Below the pieces are notes generated by a model, which saw nothing but the letters and a program-made list of their open reading frames with translations, had not been told where the DNA came from and searched no databases. A stretch of DNA of 64,000 nucleotides from Marine Group I thaumarchaeote. Lineage in GTDB: Archaea; Thermoproteota; Nitrososphaeria; Nitrososphaerales; Nitrosopumilaceae. A program made the translations under genes and the position numbers. The stretch lies in assembly GCA_013390785.1 (NCBI GenBank), contig JACASW010000002.1:1-64000 (forward strand), in the 5' to 3' direction. This document shows positions 1-8,336 of the stretch, piece after piece (positions within the stretch are counted from its first letter, which is position 1; each line of letters begins with the position of its first letter).

Positions 1-174
1 TCCACTTTGTTTTAATTTAACTAGTTTCCACTTGTCTTTTCCTTTTTGTAGTTTGCTGATAATCACTCCCCATTTTTCATTATCTCCTATTCTTGGCATT
101 CCTACAATATCAGTAATTGATTCTATTCCGAGCTGTTTTTCTTCACAAAATTTTTTTTTGCAAACTGCACATCG
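1..174 (-). CDS. Internal part of an unrecognised Cys-rich protein, inverted relative to its 3' end
   Basis: This open frame of 58 codons has neither a start nor a stop in the piece. It opens with a CxxC then FC pattern (RCAVCKKKFC), which could be half of a zinc-binding site. It continues through a lysine-rich stretch (KLQKGKDKWKLVKLKQSG) that is repeated in frame on the plus strand at 177-230. Placing the two pieces head to tail gives one continuous C-terminal region of about 99 residues. I do not recognise the family. Any product called from this end alone will be wrong, because the orientation flips inside the gene. Confidence 0.55.
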
Positions 175-230
175 CCAAACTACAAAAAGGAAAAGACAAG
201 TGGAAACTAGTTAAATTAAAACAAAGTGGA
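1..230. repeat. 55-bp perfect inverted repeat with 120-bp loop at the sequence edge
   Basis: Bases 1-55 are the exact reverse complement of 176-230, and the match stops at 56/175. The left arm begins exactly at base 1. Read on the minus strand, the loop plus left arm is coding and in frame with the coding sequence that continues rightward from the right arm. The loop is therefore the true 5' neighbour of the arm, present here in flipped orientation. This is best explained as a fold-back template-switch chimera or palindromic contig end. An arm of exactly one common assembly k-mer length (55) supports that. A genuine invertible segment is the alternative. Confidence 0.85.
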
Positions 231-356
231 ATTATTAAATTTGAAACATCTGACGAAAAAATTTTAGATCTTAAAATTGAAGATTATAAAATAGTTGACG
301 ATTTTCATACTAGCTTTTTAGTTGAAGATCACTTAAACAGGGCAGTAGAAATCTAG
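177..356 (+). CDS. C-terminal part of the same unrecognised protein
   Basis: The frame runs from the right arm of the inverted repeat to a TAG at 354-356. The last 41 residues after the arm are mixed acidic/hydrophobic (FETSDEKILDLKIEDYKIV and onward) and look like ordinary folded protein. An ORF can be opened further upstream, at 117, but its first residues are the antisense of the inverted loop and are not real coding sequence. The next gene starts 8 bases downstream on the same strand. The family is unknown. Confidence 0.6.
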   Translation, partial: KLQKGKDKWKLVKLKQSGIIKFETSDEKILDLKIEDYKIVDDFHTSFLVEDHLNRAVEI

Positions 357-363
357 ATTTACA

Positions 364-648
364 TTGAATCTAATAGTACACGTAAGTAATGTTGATGGTA
401 CCCAAATGGCGGCAAAAATTAATGGAACGTTTGAGATTGATGCTGATTCATTTGAATTTTTAGCAATAGCTTTTGGGCGTATTGGAGGACAAAACATTGG
501 GGTAAAGCTGTCTGAAGAGACAGAAAACAAACTAAAGTCATTAGAATACAATGTTGAAGAGGTTATTGACGAATTGCAAAAAAAACTTATTTCTGGAAAC
601 CTTAGTGTTCCTGACGGTCTAAAACGTGAATCATTTGCGGATGATTAA
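364..648 (+). CDS. Hypothetical protein, 94 aa
   Basis: A small acidic soluble protein with a TTG start; the first in-frame ATG is at 406, so the start is uncertain. The N-terminal half is predicted beta-rich (residues about 1-35 contain [20 protein letters not shown]) and the C-terminal half looks helical ([20 protein letters not shown]). There are no cysteines, membrane segments or catalytic motifs. It follows the preceding partial gene by 8 bases, so the two are probably cotranscribed. Its end overlaps the end of mtnP by 4 bases on the opposite strand. I do not recognise a family. Confidence 0.7.
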   Translation: MNLIVHVSNVDGTQMAAKINGTFEIDADSFEFLAIAFGRIGGQNIGVKLSEETENKLKSLEYNVEEVIDELQKKLISGNLSVPDGLKRESFADD

Positions 649-1451
649 AACTCTGCTTCAGTCAATGCCTTCTCACAAGAACATGTTCTTTTTGTAGCAA
701 AATCATTTGGCATTTTACGAATTAATTCTGCGAGAAGTTTTTTTGTTATTTGGGCATTTTTGGATAAAGTATCCATAACTTCTTTTGCAGTTACAGATTT
801 TTCTGCCCAAACATCATAATCTGTTACCGTAGAAATTGATACATAGCACATTTGTGCTTCTCTTGCAAGCTGACATTCTGGCACCAATGTCATTCCAATG
901 ATGTCAGAACCAGTAGACTTGTAGAATTTAGATTCTGCTTTTGTTGAAAATCTGGGTCCTTCGATACAAGCATATGTACAATCTTTATGTAATGTTATAC
1001 CCTGTTCATTCGCTGTTTCTGAAACAATCTCTTGAAGATCCGGGCAAAAAGGATCCGCTACTGAAATATGAATAACCCTACCATCCTCAGAAAATGAATT
1101 TCTTCTAGATTTTGTGAAATCAATAAACTGCGTTGGGAGAACAAAATCACCAGGTTTTATTTCCTCTTTTAAACTACCAACAGCCATTGGAGAGATTATT
1201 CTTGTGATTCCTAATTCCTTGAAGGCCCAAATATTTGAACAATAATTTATCAAATGTGGAGGTATGGAATGTTTTTTTCCATGTCTTGGCATGAATGCAA
1301 TTCTTTTCCCCTCAAACTCTCCTACTGTAATTGTATCAGATGTTTTACCATAAGGTGTTTCAATTGTGATTTCTTTGCTGTCCTGTAACAATTCAGAATC
1401 ATATATTCCAGTTCCACCGAAAATCCCAATCTCAGCTATATCATCGACCAT
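645..1451 (-). CDS. mtnP: S-methyl-5'-thioadenosine phosphorylase
   Basis: It splits 5'-methylthioadenosine with phosphate into adenine and 5-methylthioribose-1-phosphate, recycling the by-product of polyamine synthesis. The 268-residue length is normal for the family. Visible family signatures are the N-terminal phosphate/nucleoside loop ([14 protein letters not shown]), the [17 protein letters not shown] segment near residue 60, the [12 protein letters not shown] motif, and [18 protein letters not shown] in the C-terminal third. The start codon at 1449-1451 shares one base with the stop of upstream apt. That pairing makes sense because Apt uses the adenine this enzyme releases. Methylthioinosine phosphorylase is the close alternative. 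Confidence 0.93.
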   Translation of the reverse strand: MVDDIAEIGIFGGTGIYDSELLQDSKEITIETPYGKTSDTITVGEFEGKRIAFMPRHGKKHSIPPHLINYCSNIWAFKELGITRIISPMAVGSLKEEIKPGDFVLPTQFIDFTKSRRNSFSEDGRVIHISVADPFCPDLQEIVSETANEQGITLHKDCTYACIEGPRFSTKAESKFYKSTGSDIIGMTLVPECQLAREAQMCYVSISTVTDYDVWAEKSVTAKEVMDTLSKNAQITKKLLAELIRKMPNDFATKRTCSCEKALTEAEF

Positions 1452-1963
1452 CAGTATTGCACCAGTGAGACTGTTTTGTATTTGTTTAATTCCTTGGATC
1501 CATTCAGTTCAGTCAATTCAATAATAAATGCAAACCCAGCGACTTTTGCGCCTATTTCTTCTACTAATTTTCCTGCCGCTTTTGCTGTTCCACCCGTAGC
1601 CAACAGGTCGTCACAAATTACTACTCTTTCATCTTTTTTTAACACATTTTTTTGAATCTCTAATACCGCTTTACCGTATTCGATTGTGTATGATGTTTTT
1701 GTAGTTTTACCTGGTAGTTTACCTTCTTTCCTTAACATTACCATACCTTTACTATATTTTTGTGCAAGAATGGAAGCAACAATAAATCCTCTTGACTCAA
1801 TTCCTACAAACACATCAACGTCTCTTGGATGAAACTGTTTTGAAAACTCTTCAACAATAAATGACATGGCAGCAGCATCATTGAGAATTGGACTAAAATC
1901 TCTAAACAAAATTCCTTTTTTAGGAAAATTAGGGTATTCAGCTATTATTCTTTTTAAATTCAT
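1451..1963 (-). CDS. apt: Adenine phosphoribosyltransferase
   Basis: It converts adenine and PRPP to AMP in purine salvage in the cytoplasm. The 170-residue length matches the family. The PRPP-binding loop is clear ([17 protein letters not shown], near residue 120), as are the FRDFSPIL segment close to the N-terminus and [13 protein letters not shown]. It is the first gene of a two-gene unit with mtnP, overlapping by one base, so adenine made from methylthioadenosine is reused directly. Confidence 0.94.
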   Translation of the reverse strand: MNLKRIIAEYPNFPKKGILFRDFSPILNDAAAMSFIVEEFSKQFHPRDVDVFVGIESRGFIVASILAQKYSKGMVMLRKEGKLPGKTTKTSYTIEYGKAVLEIQKNVLKKDERVVICDDLLATGGTAKAAGKLVEEIGAKVAGFAFIIELTELNGSKELNKYKTVSLVQY

Positions 1964-2013
1964 ATTAGTTTTGATGATTAATACGAAATAAAAACCATTT
2001 TGAGATACTAAAA

Positions 2014-4164
2014 TTACTGTATAAATATTTCAGTACTACTACTATTTGCAGCATCACTAACTGTTATGGTATATACTCCCGCACTAATATTAGCAGGAAT
2101 AGTCCAAGGAAGTGAAAATGTACCATCAGATGTTATAGGAGTTTCTAATGATACAACCACTTGGTTATCTTCATCAATTATCTCAACTGTAAGACGATTT
2201 GAGTTTGATTGTCCAACTCCTTTAATTGATATAGTATCTCCAGTACTAAATTCTGTTTCCTCAATTTGTAATGTTAAACCTAGACCCAATGGAACAGATA
2301 CATTAATTTCAACACTTTTGGTATCAAGACGACTATGCGCAGTAATTTTCCAATTACCCAACGAACCATCGGATGGAATTCCTATATTTTCTGTGGAGAA
2401 ATTACCTGAACCATCTGAAAAAGTTTCAGTTTCGCTAACTACGCTTCCCGAAGGATCATAAAGTGTTACAGTTAATCTGGCATTATTACCAGTAGTACCA
2501 ATAATTAAAATTGATTCACCAGGAGAATAATTTTCTTGAGTTGTAATCAACGAAATTGGACCAGAACCTGTCTCTAAACCAATTGAGAACTTAACTGCAT
2601 CTTGAGCATTTGTTGCAGAAACAGCAGATCTGTATATTCCTGCAGAAAGATCAGTTAAATCTATAGCGTACTTAGCCTTACCAGAGGAAGTTGTTGTAAC
2701 AGAGTCAGTTAATTTAATATTGTCATTAGAATCCAAGACTGTGACTGATAGTTTGGTTAATTGTGGACCTATAATGTTCATAACTGCTACAGAATCAAGT
2801 GGGAAATTTGTTTTAGTCATCAATGCTGTGATACTTGCTGTTGGATAACGTTCAATACCAAACAAAGCAGCATCTGATCCACCACCCTTCTGTTTTATTA
2901 TTGCAGTATAAGTTCCAGAAGAAAATGTATCATCCAGAACAAATTGGTAATTTAAATCTCCATTTACATTAGTTGTAAAAACGTCATAATACAATATTTT
3001 TTTATTCTGATCTTTAATCCAGATTGTAGTTTGTGTGTTTGATTCACTGATACCTATTATGCTAACAGTGTCTCCTATATTGTATCTCACTGCAGAAGCA
3101 GAAATATCAATTGTATAATCTGATTTAATTGTCAGATTTTTTGTTGTCTTATCTTGATTATTTTTGAAAATTACATATTTTTCTCCAGTAGCATCTGTAC
3201 GATTTATCGTTTCCTCAAAAACCCACTCTCCATTTGAATTAGCTGTGATCACACGAGTTTTTTCTAAATCTCTTGTATCAATATTCTCAAATGAAATGAT
3301 AATTGCACTTTGTGGATATGCACTTCCTGAAAAAGTTAACATTTCATCATAGCTAATTTCAGTAGGAATACTGTTAACTTTAAATTCTGTAGTTTTTAAA
3401 AATCTGTTTTTTTGTTCTTCAATGTTGATATTAGTACTTTGAAAATTTCCAGATTCATCTTTTATTATAAATTCACTTGTTCCAACATTAGTTGAGTCAG
3501 GTATAGAGATTGTAGTTAGAAAATTTCCCTGTTCATCTGTATTAACTGATTTTAATATAGTGGTATCAAGATACAACTTTAATTCTTCGTCTGCACTAAA
3601 GCCATTTCCTGCCAGCCTTATATCTGAACCAACTCGAAGTTTTTCTGGGATGAATTTCTTTGTACCATAAAGGGCACTTCCTGTTTCCTTAGCTTGCTCA
3701 ACCGCCTCGCTTTCCCCCTCAATAAAACTAGGAGTTGTATGAGAAATTTCCTGAATTGACGTTTTTCTTTTATCTATTTCATTATCATTTTGATCTAATG
3801 CTTTCCAATTTATTCCAGTTACTTTTTCATTTGTTATAAGACCAAACTTTACTGATTCACCTGGATTTAGTGTATTTGTTGCGGTAAATACTACTAGCTT
3901 ACTATCAGGTGTATAACCCCAGTTTGGTTCTGCCTTAAATGATTTGAATGTAGCATCTCCTCCTAACCACATTTTAATTGCCTTTATCTTAGATGCGCTC
4001 TCGTTTTCAAATTCAATGATTATTGTATTTTGATAACTTTTTGCGCTTACAGAAATATCTTCATCTGCATTAACTTCTGAGATTGATAATAAAGTGAAAA
4101 TAGAAAATATGAGTAACACTGATACAAAAACACCACTTAATTTGTATCTCTTCATATCATTCAT
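2014..4164 (-). CDS. Secreted multi-domain beta-sandwich protein, S-layer or surface-associated type
   Basis: A 716-residue protein with an N-terminal signal peptide: basic MNDMKRYK, then the hydrophobic run VFVSVLLIFSIFTLLSI, and a likely cleavage near NADED. The rest is a string of Ig-like beta domains of roughly 90 residues. Recurring starts such as RVGSDIRLAGNGFS, NYSPGESILIIGTTG and EFSTGDTISIKGVGQ alternate with linker strands ending in Y..I.S. There is no C-terminal membrane anchor or sorting motif. It probably works outside the cell as a structural or adhesive protein, but no ligand can be inferred. A second ATG three codons in (4155) could also be the start. The family assignment is only at the domain-architecture level. 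Confidence 0.75.
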   Translation of the reverse strand: MNDMKRYKLSGVFVSVLLIFSIFTLLSISEVNADEDISVSAKSYQNTIIIEFENESASKIKAIKMWLGGDATFKSFKAEPNWGYTPDSKLVVFTATNTLNPGESVKFGLITNEKVTGINWKALDQNDNEIDKRKTSIQEISHTTPSFIEGESEAVEQAKETGSALYGTKKFIPEKLRVGSDIRLAGNGFSADEELKLYLDTTILKSVNTDEQGNFLTTISIPDSTNVGTSEFIIKDESGNFQSTNINIEEQKNRFLKTTEFKVNSIPTEISYDEMLTFSGSAYPQSAIIISFENIDTRDLEKTRVITANSNGEWVFEETINRTDATGEKYVIFKNNQDKTTKNLTIKSDYTIDISASAVRYNIGDTVSIIGISESNTQTTIWIKDQNKKILYYDVFTTNVNGDLNYQFVLDDTFSSGTYTAIIKQKGGGSDAALFGIERYPTASITALMTKTNFPLDSVAVMNIIGPQLTKLSVTVLDSNDNIKLTDSVTTTSSGKAKYAIDLTDLSAGIYRSAVSATNAQDAVKFSIGLETGSGPISLITTQENYSPGESILIIGTTGNNARLTVTLYDPSGSVVSETETFSDGSGNFSTENIGIPSDGSLGNWKITAHSRLDTKSVEINVSVPLGLGLTLQIEETEFSTGDTISIKGVGQSNSNRLTVEIIDEDNQVVVSLETPITSDGTFSLPWTIPANISAGVYTITVSDAANSSSTEIFIQ

Positions 4165-4253
4165 CAGTTTTTTGTCTCCAATTAAACTTTAATTCAGTTT
4201 TCATTTTGTATTTCTAACAAATTTTATAGTTTTAATCATCATTTGTTTGAAAA

Positions 4254-6314
4254 CTATTCCATAGGTGTTGTATTTTGATATTGTCTAATACGTTCAGCGA
4301 TTATCCGGTATAATGCACGTGTTCGATCTCTTGTTTTCTCAGTCAAGAAATTTGCAGTACCTGAGGCAATTTTGCCACATATGTACCTGCAAACTTCCTC
4401 CTTTTCAAATTCACCCCATTCATCATCACCATGTTCATTCCAAACTGCCTTTAGATTTTCAATGATTCCTTTTTTCCCATGAATTAGAACTTCTTCTTTG
4501 GTAAGATTTGCAAATCCCTCTTTCCGTAATTTTATCTCATAAGTTTGGTTTACTGCATATAAATAATCATCAACTTCCATGTAATCTTCTATTGATTGAA
4601 GAAGGTTTCCATCACTTTCGAAAAATATTATTTGTGGATCTGAAAATTTATTATTTTTTAACTGTTCAGCTATTTGATTTGATTCGTAATCATTGTCGAG
4701 TAAAACAAATGTGTTGTATCCATGAGTGTGATAAAAAATTGATAGTGGCAATACCGAATTTTTATTATATGCCGGCACAACATTTAATGGATTCATTGAT
4801 ATGTTTGGATCCTGAAGAAATTTATCAAATGCATTAAGATACATTGTATCTGACATAGCTTCCACTATAATCAGTGGGCGTGAGTTATAGCCTATCTCTC
4901 TATCAGTAATTGAATCTACTAATCCTTTTGATAATCCATAGAGAATTGGTGTAAGAGTTGCATCATCTGCTTTCCAGTAATCATAAAAAATTTTACTAAG
5001 ATGTTTTTTCCTATCAAGTTCTACAACAAGAAGATTACCAGGCGTGTAATCAAAAATCATGAAAGGTGAATGTGTTGCGTATAAGACTTGATTTGAGCCA
5101 GCAAGATTTTTCAACAAATCAGAAATTCCCATTTGTTGTGTTGGATGTAAGTTTCGTGCTGGTTCATCGAGTAATAGAATTGCTTCTTTTAACTCTGCTT
5201 TTTGTGTTTCAGCAGCAAAATTTACTATAAATGAGAATGTCCATTTGAAGCCCTCAGCTCTTCTATTCAGTAGACCAGTGTTGGTTATAGTACCATCTTT
5301 ATGAACATCTGATAGTACTACACTCAAAATATTTCCTGGATTTAGTCTTAATTCAACATTGATGGCTTCACCTTTCCAAGAGGGATTTAATCGTTCAGTC
5401 AGTTTTTTACTTGCTGTGTTTAAAAATTTAATTAATTTTGATGGACTGCTCTTAAACTCTTCTAGTTTTTCCATTTCAAATTCTGCAAGATAAAGTAAAT
5501 TTCTTACAGTTTCTGCTCTATCAAATCCCTCAATATATTCAATCCCTGCAGAAGCTTCAGTTTCAGATTCTTTAATGTATTCAGACAAGTTTATGTTTCC
5601 TAGGATTTTTTTATAATCAGAAAAATAAACAAACCGTGGATGCAACCTATCACCAATAAAGTTTTTTAAAGCCTCACTTTCTGTGTTATCAATTAAAATT
5701 TTTTCAACATTTTTTATTATTTTGGAATTGGTTTCTTCCCATTCAGAAATAACTTGTTTTTCTTCAGTTGCTATAGCGTACAGGTTATTACTGAATCCAT
5801 CAAGTTCGGCTTGAATAATTTTTTTACTTTCTGGCATACTGCCTATAAAAAAATCAGTGTCAAGTTTTTTACTTATATGATTTGGAATGCTTTCGACAAA
5901 ATTTGTTAGCTGTTTTGTGATATACTTCCAATATTCTAGGTTTTGGTGTTCTTCCCTACTAACATGAATATCACCAAAATCATACTGGATTTCTGGATTT
6001 TTGTTGGTTCTAAAAATTTTTATCTTTGTTAGATGTAAACTAGGAAATCTTTCCTTAATTATTTCAGTCTCATCATGATTCAATTCAAAATCCCCCTCAA
6101 CAATTCTAATCTCAGACTTGAGGTGTTCAGTCATTTCATCGCATAAATCAAGTTCTGAGATCATCTCATCTCTATTTAACATAGTTAACGCTTGGAGAAT
6201 TGTAGTTTTGCCGCTTTCATTTCTACCAACAAATGCAGCTAAATCACCAACTACAATATCTCCTGAATCATGAATGCAACGAAATGCTTGGACTCTAAAT
6301 TTTCTAAGACGCAA
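4254..6314 (-). CDS. OLD-family ATP-dependent nuclease (ATPase plus TOPRIM)
   Basis: A 686-residue protein with an SMC/ABC-like ATPase split by a helical insert and a C-terminal TOPRIM-like domain. Walker A is GRNESGKTT at residues 30-38. A Walker B/D-loop region (ILLLDEPARNLHPTQQMG) and a switch histidine (YATHSPF) follow at about residues 375-420. The TOPRIM acidic motifs appear as IVEAMSDTMYL and then FVLLDNDYES. OLD-family proteins are DNA nucleases often linked to phage defence or repair. No UvrD-like helicase (GajB) or reverse transcriptase is next to it, so this looks like a stand-alone class 1 OLD protein. Its neighbours are not defence genes. Confidence 0.82.
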   Translation of the reverse strand: MRLRKFRVQAFRCIHDSGDIVVGDLAAFVGRNESGKTTILQALTMLNRDEMISELDLCDEMTEHLKSEIRIVEGDFELNHDETEIIKERFPSLHLTKIKIFRTNKNPEIQYDFGDIHVSREEHQNLEYWKYITKQLTNFVESIPNHISKKLDTDFFIGSMPESKKIIQAELDGFSNNLYAIATEEKQVISEWEETNSKIIKNVEKILIDNTESEALKNFIGDRLHPRFVYFSDYKKILGNINLSEYIKESETEASAGIEYIEGFDRAETVRNLLYLAEFEMEKLEEFKSSPSKLIKFLNTASKKLTERLNPSWKGEAINVELRLNPGNILSVVLSDVHKDGTITNTGLLNRRAEGFKWTFSFIVNFAAETQKAELKEAILLLDEPARNLHPTQQMGISDLLKNLAGSNQVLYATHSPFMIFDYTPGNLLVVELDRKKHLSKIFYDYWKADDATLTPILYGLSKGLVDSITDREIGYNSRPLIIVEAMSDTMYLNAFDKFLQDPNISMNPLNVVPAYNKNSVLPLSIFYHTHGYNTFVLLDNDYESNQIAEQLKNNKFSDPQIIFFESDGNLLQSIEDYMEVDDYLYAVNQTYEIKLRKEGFANLTKEEVLIHGKKGIIENLKAVWNEHGDDEWGEFEKEEVCRYICGKIASGTANFLTEKTRDRTRALYRIIAERIRQYQNTTPME

Positions 6315-6436
6315 TTAGTGTTTGTTTACTCGAATGAGATTTAAATTATTAGTCAAAATTAGTTCGACAATTGACATTAGGTGAGTTTTATATTGTATCC
6401 AATTTTTTACTTTGATATAGTTGATGGTGATTTTTG

Positions 6437-7423
6437 ATGAAAAATGATAGTGATGGGACAGGTAAAAAAGATAAGAAAATAAACAGAATTAAGGATCAGT
6501 TAGCAAAATTACGTGAAAAACTAAAAGCATCTGAAGATCAACAATCACCAATTCCTTCAAAGAGCAAGCCTAAAAAAATTAAATCTGAAATCAAACCAAA
6601 AGAAGCAAAGAAGAAAGAAATCAAAATCAAACCAAAAAAAGCAAAGAAGAAAGAAATCAAAATCAAACCAAAAGAAGCAAAGAAGAAAGAAATCAAAATC
6701 AAACCAAAAGAAGCAAAAAAGAAAGAAATCAAAATCAAACCAAAAGAAGCAAAAAAGAAAGAGGCAAAAATTAGGGCAATAGAAAAGAAGAAAGCAAAAC
6801 AAGCAAAAAAGAAAGAGGCAAAAATTAGGGCAATAGAAAAGAAGAAAGCAAAACAAGCAAAAAAGAAAGAGGCAAAAATTAGGGCAATAGAAAAGAAGAA
6901 AGCTAAAGAAGCAAAAAAGATAGAAGAGATCAAAAGAAAAGAAGAAGAAAAAAGAAAAGAGGAAGAGGCAAAAAAGAAGGAGGAAGATGCAAAAAGAACT
7001 TACGAAGAAGAATTAGAGGAACAGCTTACTGAAGATGAGATCACTGGTTTTCAGCTAGAGAAGACAGACATGGATAAGATGTGTAACAGGGTTTGTGAAA
7101 TTATTGCTGATTATGAAACTGATGGAGTATTTCAAAGTGAACTTTGGAAAAAGCTGAAACTTTCCAGCAGAGATGGTTCCCGGTTAGCATTAAAACTGGA
7201 AAGAATGGGGATGATTACGCGCGAAAAAATTTTAGAAAAAGAAAGATGGACTTACAAACTTATAATTAAAAAAATACCAATCAGTACAAAATCTCTTGAA
7301 GGCGCACCGTGTTTAATATGTCCAGTTGAAGCAAAATGTTCACTTGATAGTACCGAGTGGCATAATCCAAAAACTTGTCAATTGATTGAGGACTGGGTTC
7401 TACTGGAATTGAAAAATAAGTAA
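6437..7423 (+). CDS. TFE-beta / RPC34-like transcription factor with a lysine-rich repeat tail
   Basis: The C-terminal ~115 residues contain a winged helix (VCEIIADYETDGVFQSELW to LERMGMITREK) followed by four cysteines near residues 293, 296, 302 and 315 (CX2CX5CX12C, including HNPKTC). This matches the Fe-S module of the RPC34/39-related archaeal factor TFE-beta, which partners TFE-alpha to help promoter opening. The N-terminal ~200 residues are an unusual, highly charged extension: 36-base repeats encoding KPKEAKKKEIKI, then 54-base repeats encoding about 18 residues each, then a Glu/Lys-rich helix. ATG at 6437 is preferred over TTG at 6434. Its stop lies one base before rlmE, so the two genes form one unit. 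The family call is from motif recognition only. Confidence 0.8.
   Translation: MKNDSDGTGKKDKKINRIKDQLAKLREKLKASEDQQSPIPSKSKPKKIKSEIKPKEAKKKEIKIKPKKAKKKEIKIKPKEAKKKEIKIKPKEAKKKEIKIKPKEAKKKEAKIRAIEKKKAKQAKKKEAKIRAIEKKKAKQAKKKEAKIRAIEKKKAKEAKKIEEIKRKEEEKRKEEEAKKKEEDAKRTYEEELEEQLTEDEITGFQLEKTDMDKMCNRVCEIIADYETDGVFQSELWKKLKLSSRDGSRLALKLERMGMITREKILEKERWTYKLIIKKIPISTKSLEGAPCLICPVEAKCSLDSTEWHNPKTCQLIEDWVLLELKNK
6593..6748 (+). repeat. 36-bp tandem coding repeats
   Basis: Copies start at 6593, 6629, 6665, 6701 and (partial) 6737 and encode the 12-residue unit KPKEAKKKEIKI, with KPKK in place of KPKE in the second copy. The DNA copies differ by only a few A/G changes, which suggests recent slippage or unequal exchange within the TFE-beta-like gene. 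Confidence 0.9.
6749..6910 (+). repeat. 54-bp tandem coding repeats
   Basis: Three 54-base copies start at 6749, 6803 and 6857. Copies one and two are identical by eye; the third diverges in its last codons. Each encodes AKKKEAKIRAIEKKKAKQ in the lysine-rich tail of the TFE-beta-like protein. Near identity at third positions points to recent expansion. Confidence 0.9.
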
Positions 7424-7424
7424 A

Positions 7425-8018
7425 ATGAAATTAATTGATGCAAGAAAAGACTATTACAGAAAACTAGCTCGTGAGGAAGGATACAGAAGCAGGTCTTCCT
7501 ACAAACTAAAAGAACTTCAGAAATCATACAGAATGATTGGTGCAGGTCACTATGTTTTAGATTTGGGCTGTGCGCCTGGAGGATGGACACAAGTTGCAGT
7601 GCAGCTTGCTGGTAATCAAGGAAAAGTAATGGGAATTGATACATCTTTTGTGGAAGAAATTCCTGGCGCACATATAATAAAATCAGATATTTGTGACATT
7701 TCAATTACGGAAGAAATTTTGTCATTTTTTGGAAGAAAAATAAATGCTGTAATATGTGATCTTTCTCCACAGGTAAGTGGTAACTGGTCTGTAGATCATT
7801 CAACTCAAATCTCACTAAATTATGCTGCCGCAAAAATTATGGATCAAGTTCTGGAAAAAAAGGGAAATGCATTATTCAAAGTTTTTGACGGTGAATATTC
7901 AAATGAATTCTATCAATATGTGAAAAAGAAATTTACCAAAGCCAAGTTAAAAAAACCTAAAGTCAGTAGAAAACAGAGTAGTGAACAATATTGTATTTGT
8001 CTTGGGTATCTGTCTTAA
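7425..8018 (+). CDS. rlmE: Ribosomal RNA ribose 2'-O-methyltransferase, RlmE/FtsJ family
   Basis: It methylates a ribose 2'-OH, by family precedent the conserved uridine in the A-loop of 23S rRNA, using S-adenosylmethionine. The 197-residue length is typical. The SAM site is LDLGCAPGGWTQVA near residue 46. The catalytic K-D-K-E set is visible: the lysine in RSSYKLKEL, the aspartate in VICDLSPQ, the lysine in LFKVFDG and the glutamate in SSEQYCICLGY. It begins one base after the TFE-beta-like gene and is probably cotranscribed with it. Confidence 0.93.
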   Translation: MKLIDARKDYYRKLAREEGYRSRSSYKLKELQKSYRMIGAGHYVLDLGCAPGGWTQVAVQLAGNQGKVMGIDTSFVEEIPGAHIIKSDICDISITEEILSFFGRKINAVICDLSPQVSGNWSVDHSTQISLNYAAAKIMDQVLEKKGNALFKVFDGEYSNEFYQYVKKKFTKAKLKKPKVSRKQSSEQYCICLGYLS

Positions 8019-8123
8019 AAAAATAGATAATTTGTGCGCGTTATTTTTAAGTAAATTTTGTAAATTAATCATATTCGAATAGTCAACATCAGACCATAGT
8101 TGCCCTTCGAATAGAGTCATCTT

Positions 8124-8152
8124 GGGCTCTCAAAAACTGAGAGCCCTTTTTT
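8124..8152 (+). terminator. Intrinsic-terminator-like hairpin and T-run
   Basis: A perfect 9-bp stem (GGGCTCTCA / TGAGAGCCC), a 5-base loop (AAAAC) and six Ts on the plus strand. It is unusually strong for this AT-rich archaeal sequence, where termination normally needs only a T-run. It lies about 105 bases after rlmE and directly abuts the stop of the small minus-strand ORF. Confidence 0.65.
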
Positions 8153-8249
8153 AATTTCTTAGAAACATCATTAGTGCAAAGATAGCCATTGCAACTGATG
8201 AACCTACACCTAATAGAAAAATAATTTTACCGCCGCTCAATTTATACAC
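8151..8249 (-). CDS. Possible 32-aa single-pass membrane peptide
   Basis: A GTG-initiated ORF of 32 codons with a basic, glycine-containing N-terminus (VYKLSGGK, initiator read as Met), one hydrophobic helix (IIFLLGVGSSVAMAIFALMM) and a short FLRN tail. Composition and topology look like a real small membrane protein rather than chance. A TATA-like element (ATATAAAG) lies about 35 bases upstream on the minus strand. The function is unknown. Homologues at the same place in related genomes would be needed to be sure. Confidence 0.45.
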   Translation of the reverse strand: MYKLSGGKIIFLLGVGSSVAMAIFALMMFLRN

Positions 8250-8309
8250 ATCCTAATTTTTTCTCAATAAAAATTCTTTATATTCGTTCAAGCTTGTTTC
8301 GCAATCAAA

Positions 8310-8316
8310 TTATAAT
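8310..8316 (+). promoter_or_regulatory. TATA-like box of the ABC transporter operon
   Basis: TTATAAT sits 21-27 bases before the TTG start at 8337. That is the spacing expected if transcription starts at or next to the start codon, giving a leaderless mRNA. Confidence 0.5.
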
Positions 8317-8336
8317 TAAAAAAATTAGCTTTAGTA

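Larger units (their letters stand above)
8019..8336. other. 318-bp intergenic region between rlmE and the ABC transporter
   Basis: The region holds two copies of TTCGAATAG about 33 bases apart (near 8074 and 8107), a GC-rich hairpin followed by six Ts (8124-8152), a possible 32-codon membrane ORF on the minus strand (8151-8249) and a TATA-like promoter for the ABC genes near 8310. The stretch from about 8070 to 8152 has the look of a short independent transcript ending at the hairpin, but no RNA family is recognised. Confidence 0.6.

Noticed and set aside
1-230. Phase-variable invertible promoter or gene switch
   Set aside because: No recombinase is nearby, the arm equals a common k-mer length, and the arm starts exactly at base 1; an artefact is the simpler reading, though not excluded.
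117-356. A single 79-codon plus-strand gene
   Set aside because: Its first part is the antisense of an inverted coding loop; only 177-356 continues a real frame.
4254-6314. Gabija or retron defence system
   Set aside because: No UvrD-like helicase, reverse transcriptase or other partner is adjacent; only the OLD protein is present.
6538-6933. Long minus-strand ORFs rich in Phe/Phe-Ala repeats
   Set aside because: They are shadows of the lysine-rich tandem repeats of the TFE-beta-like gene.
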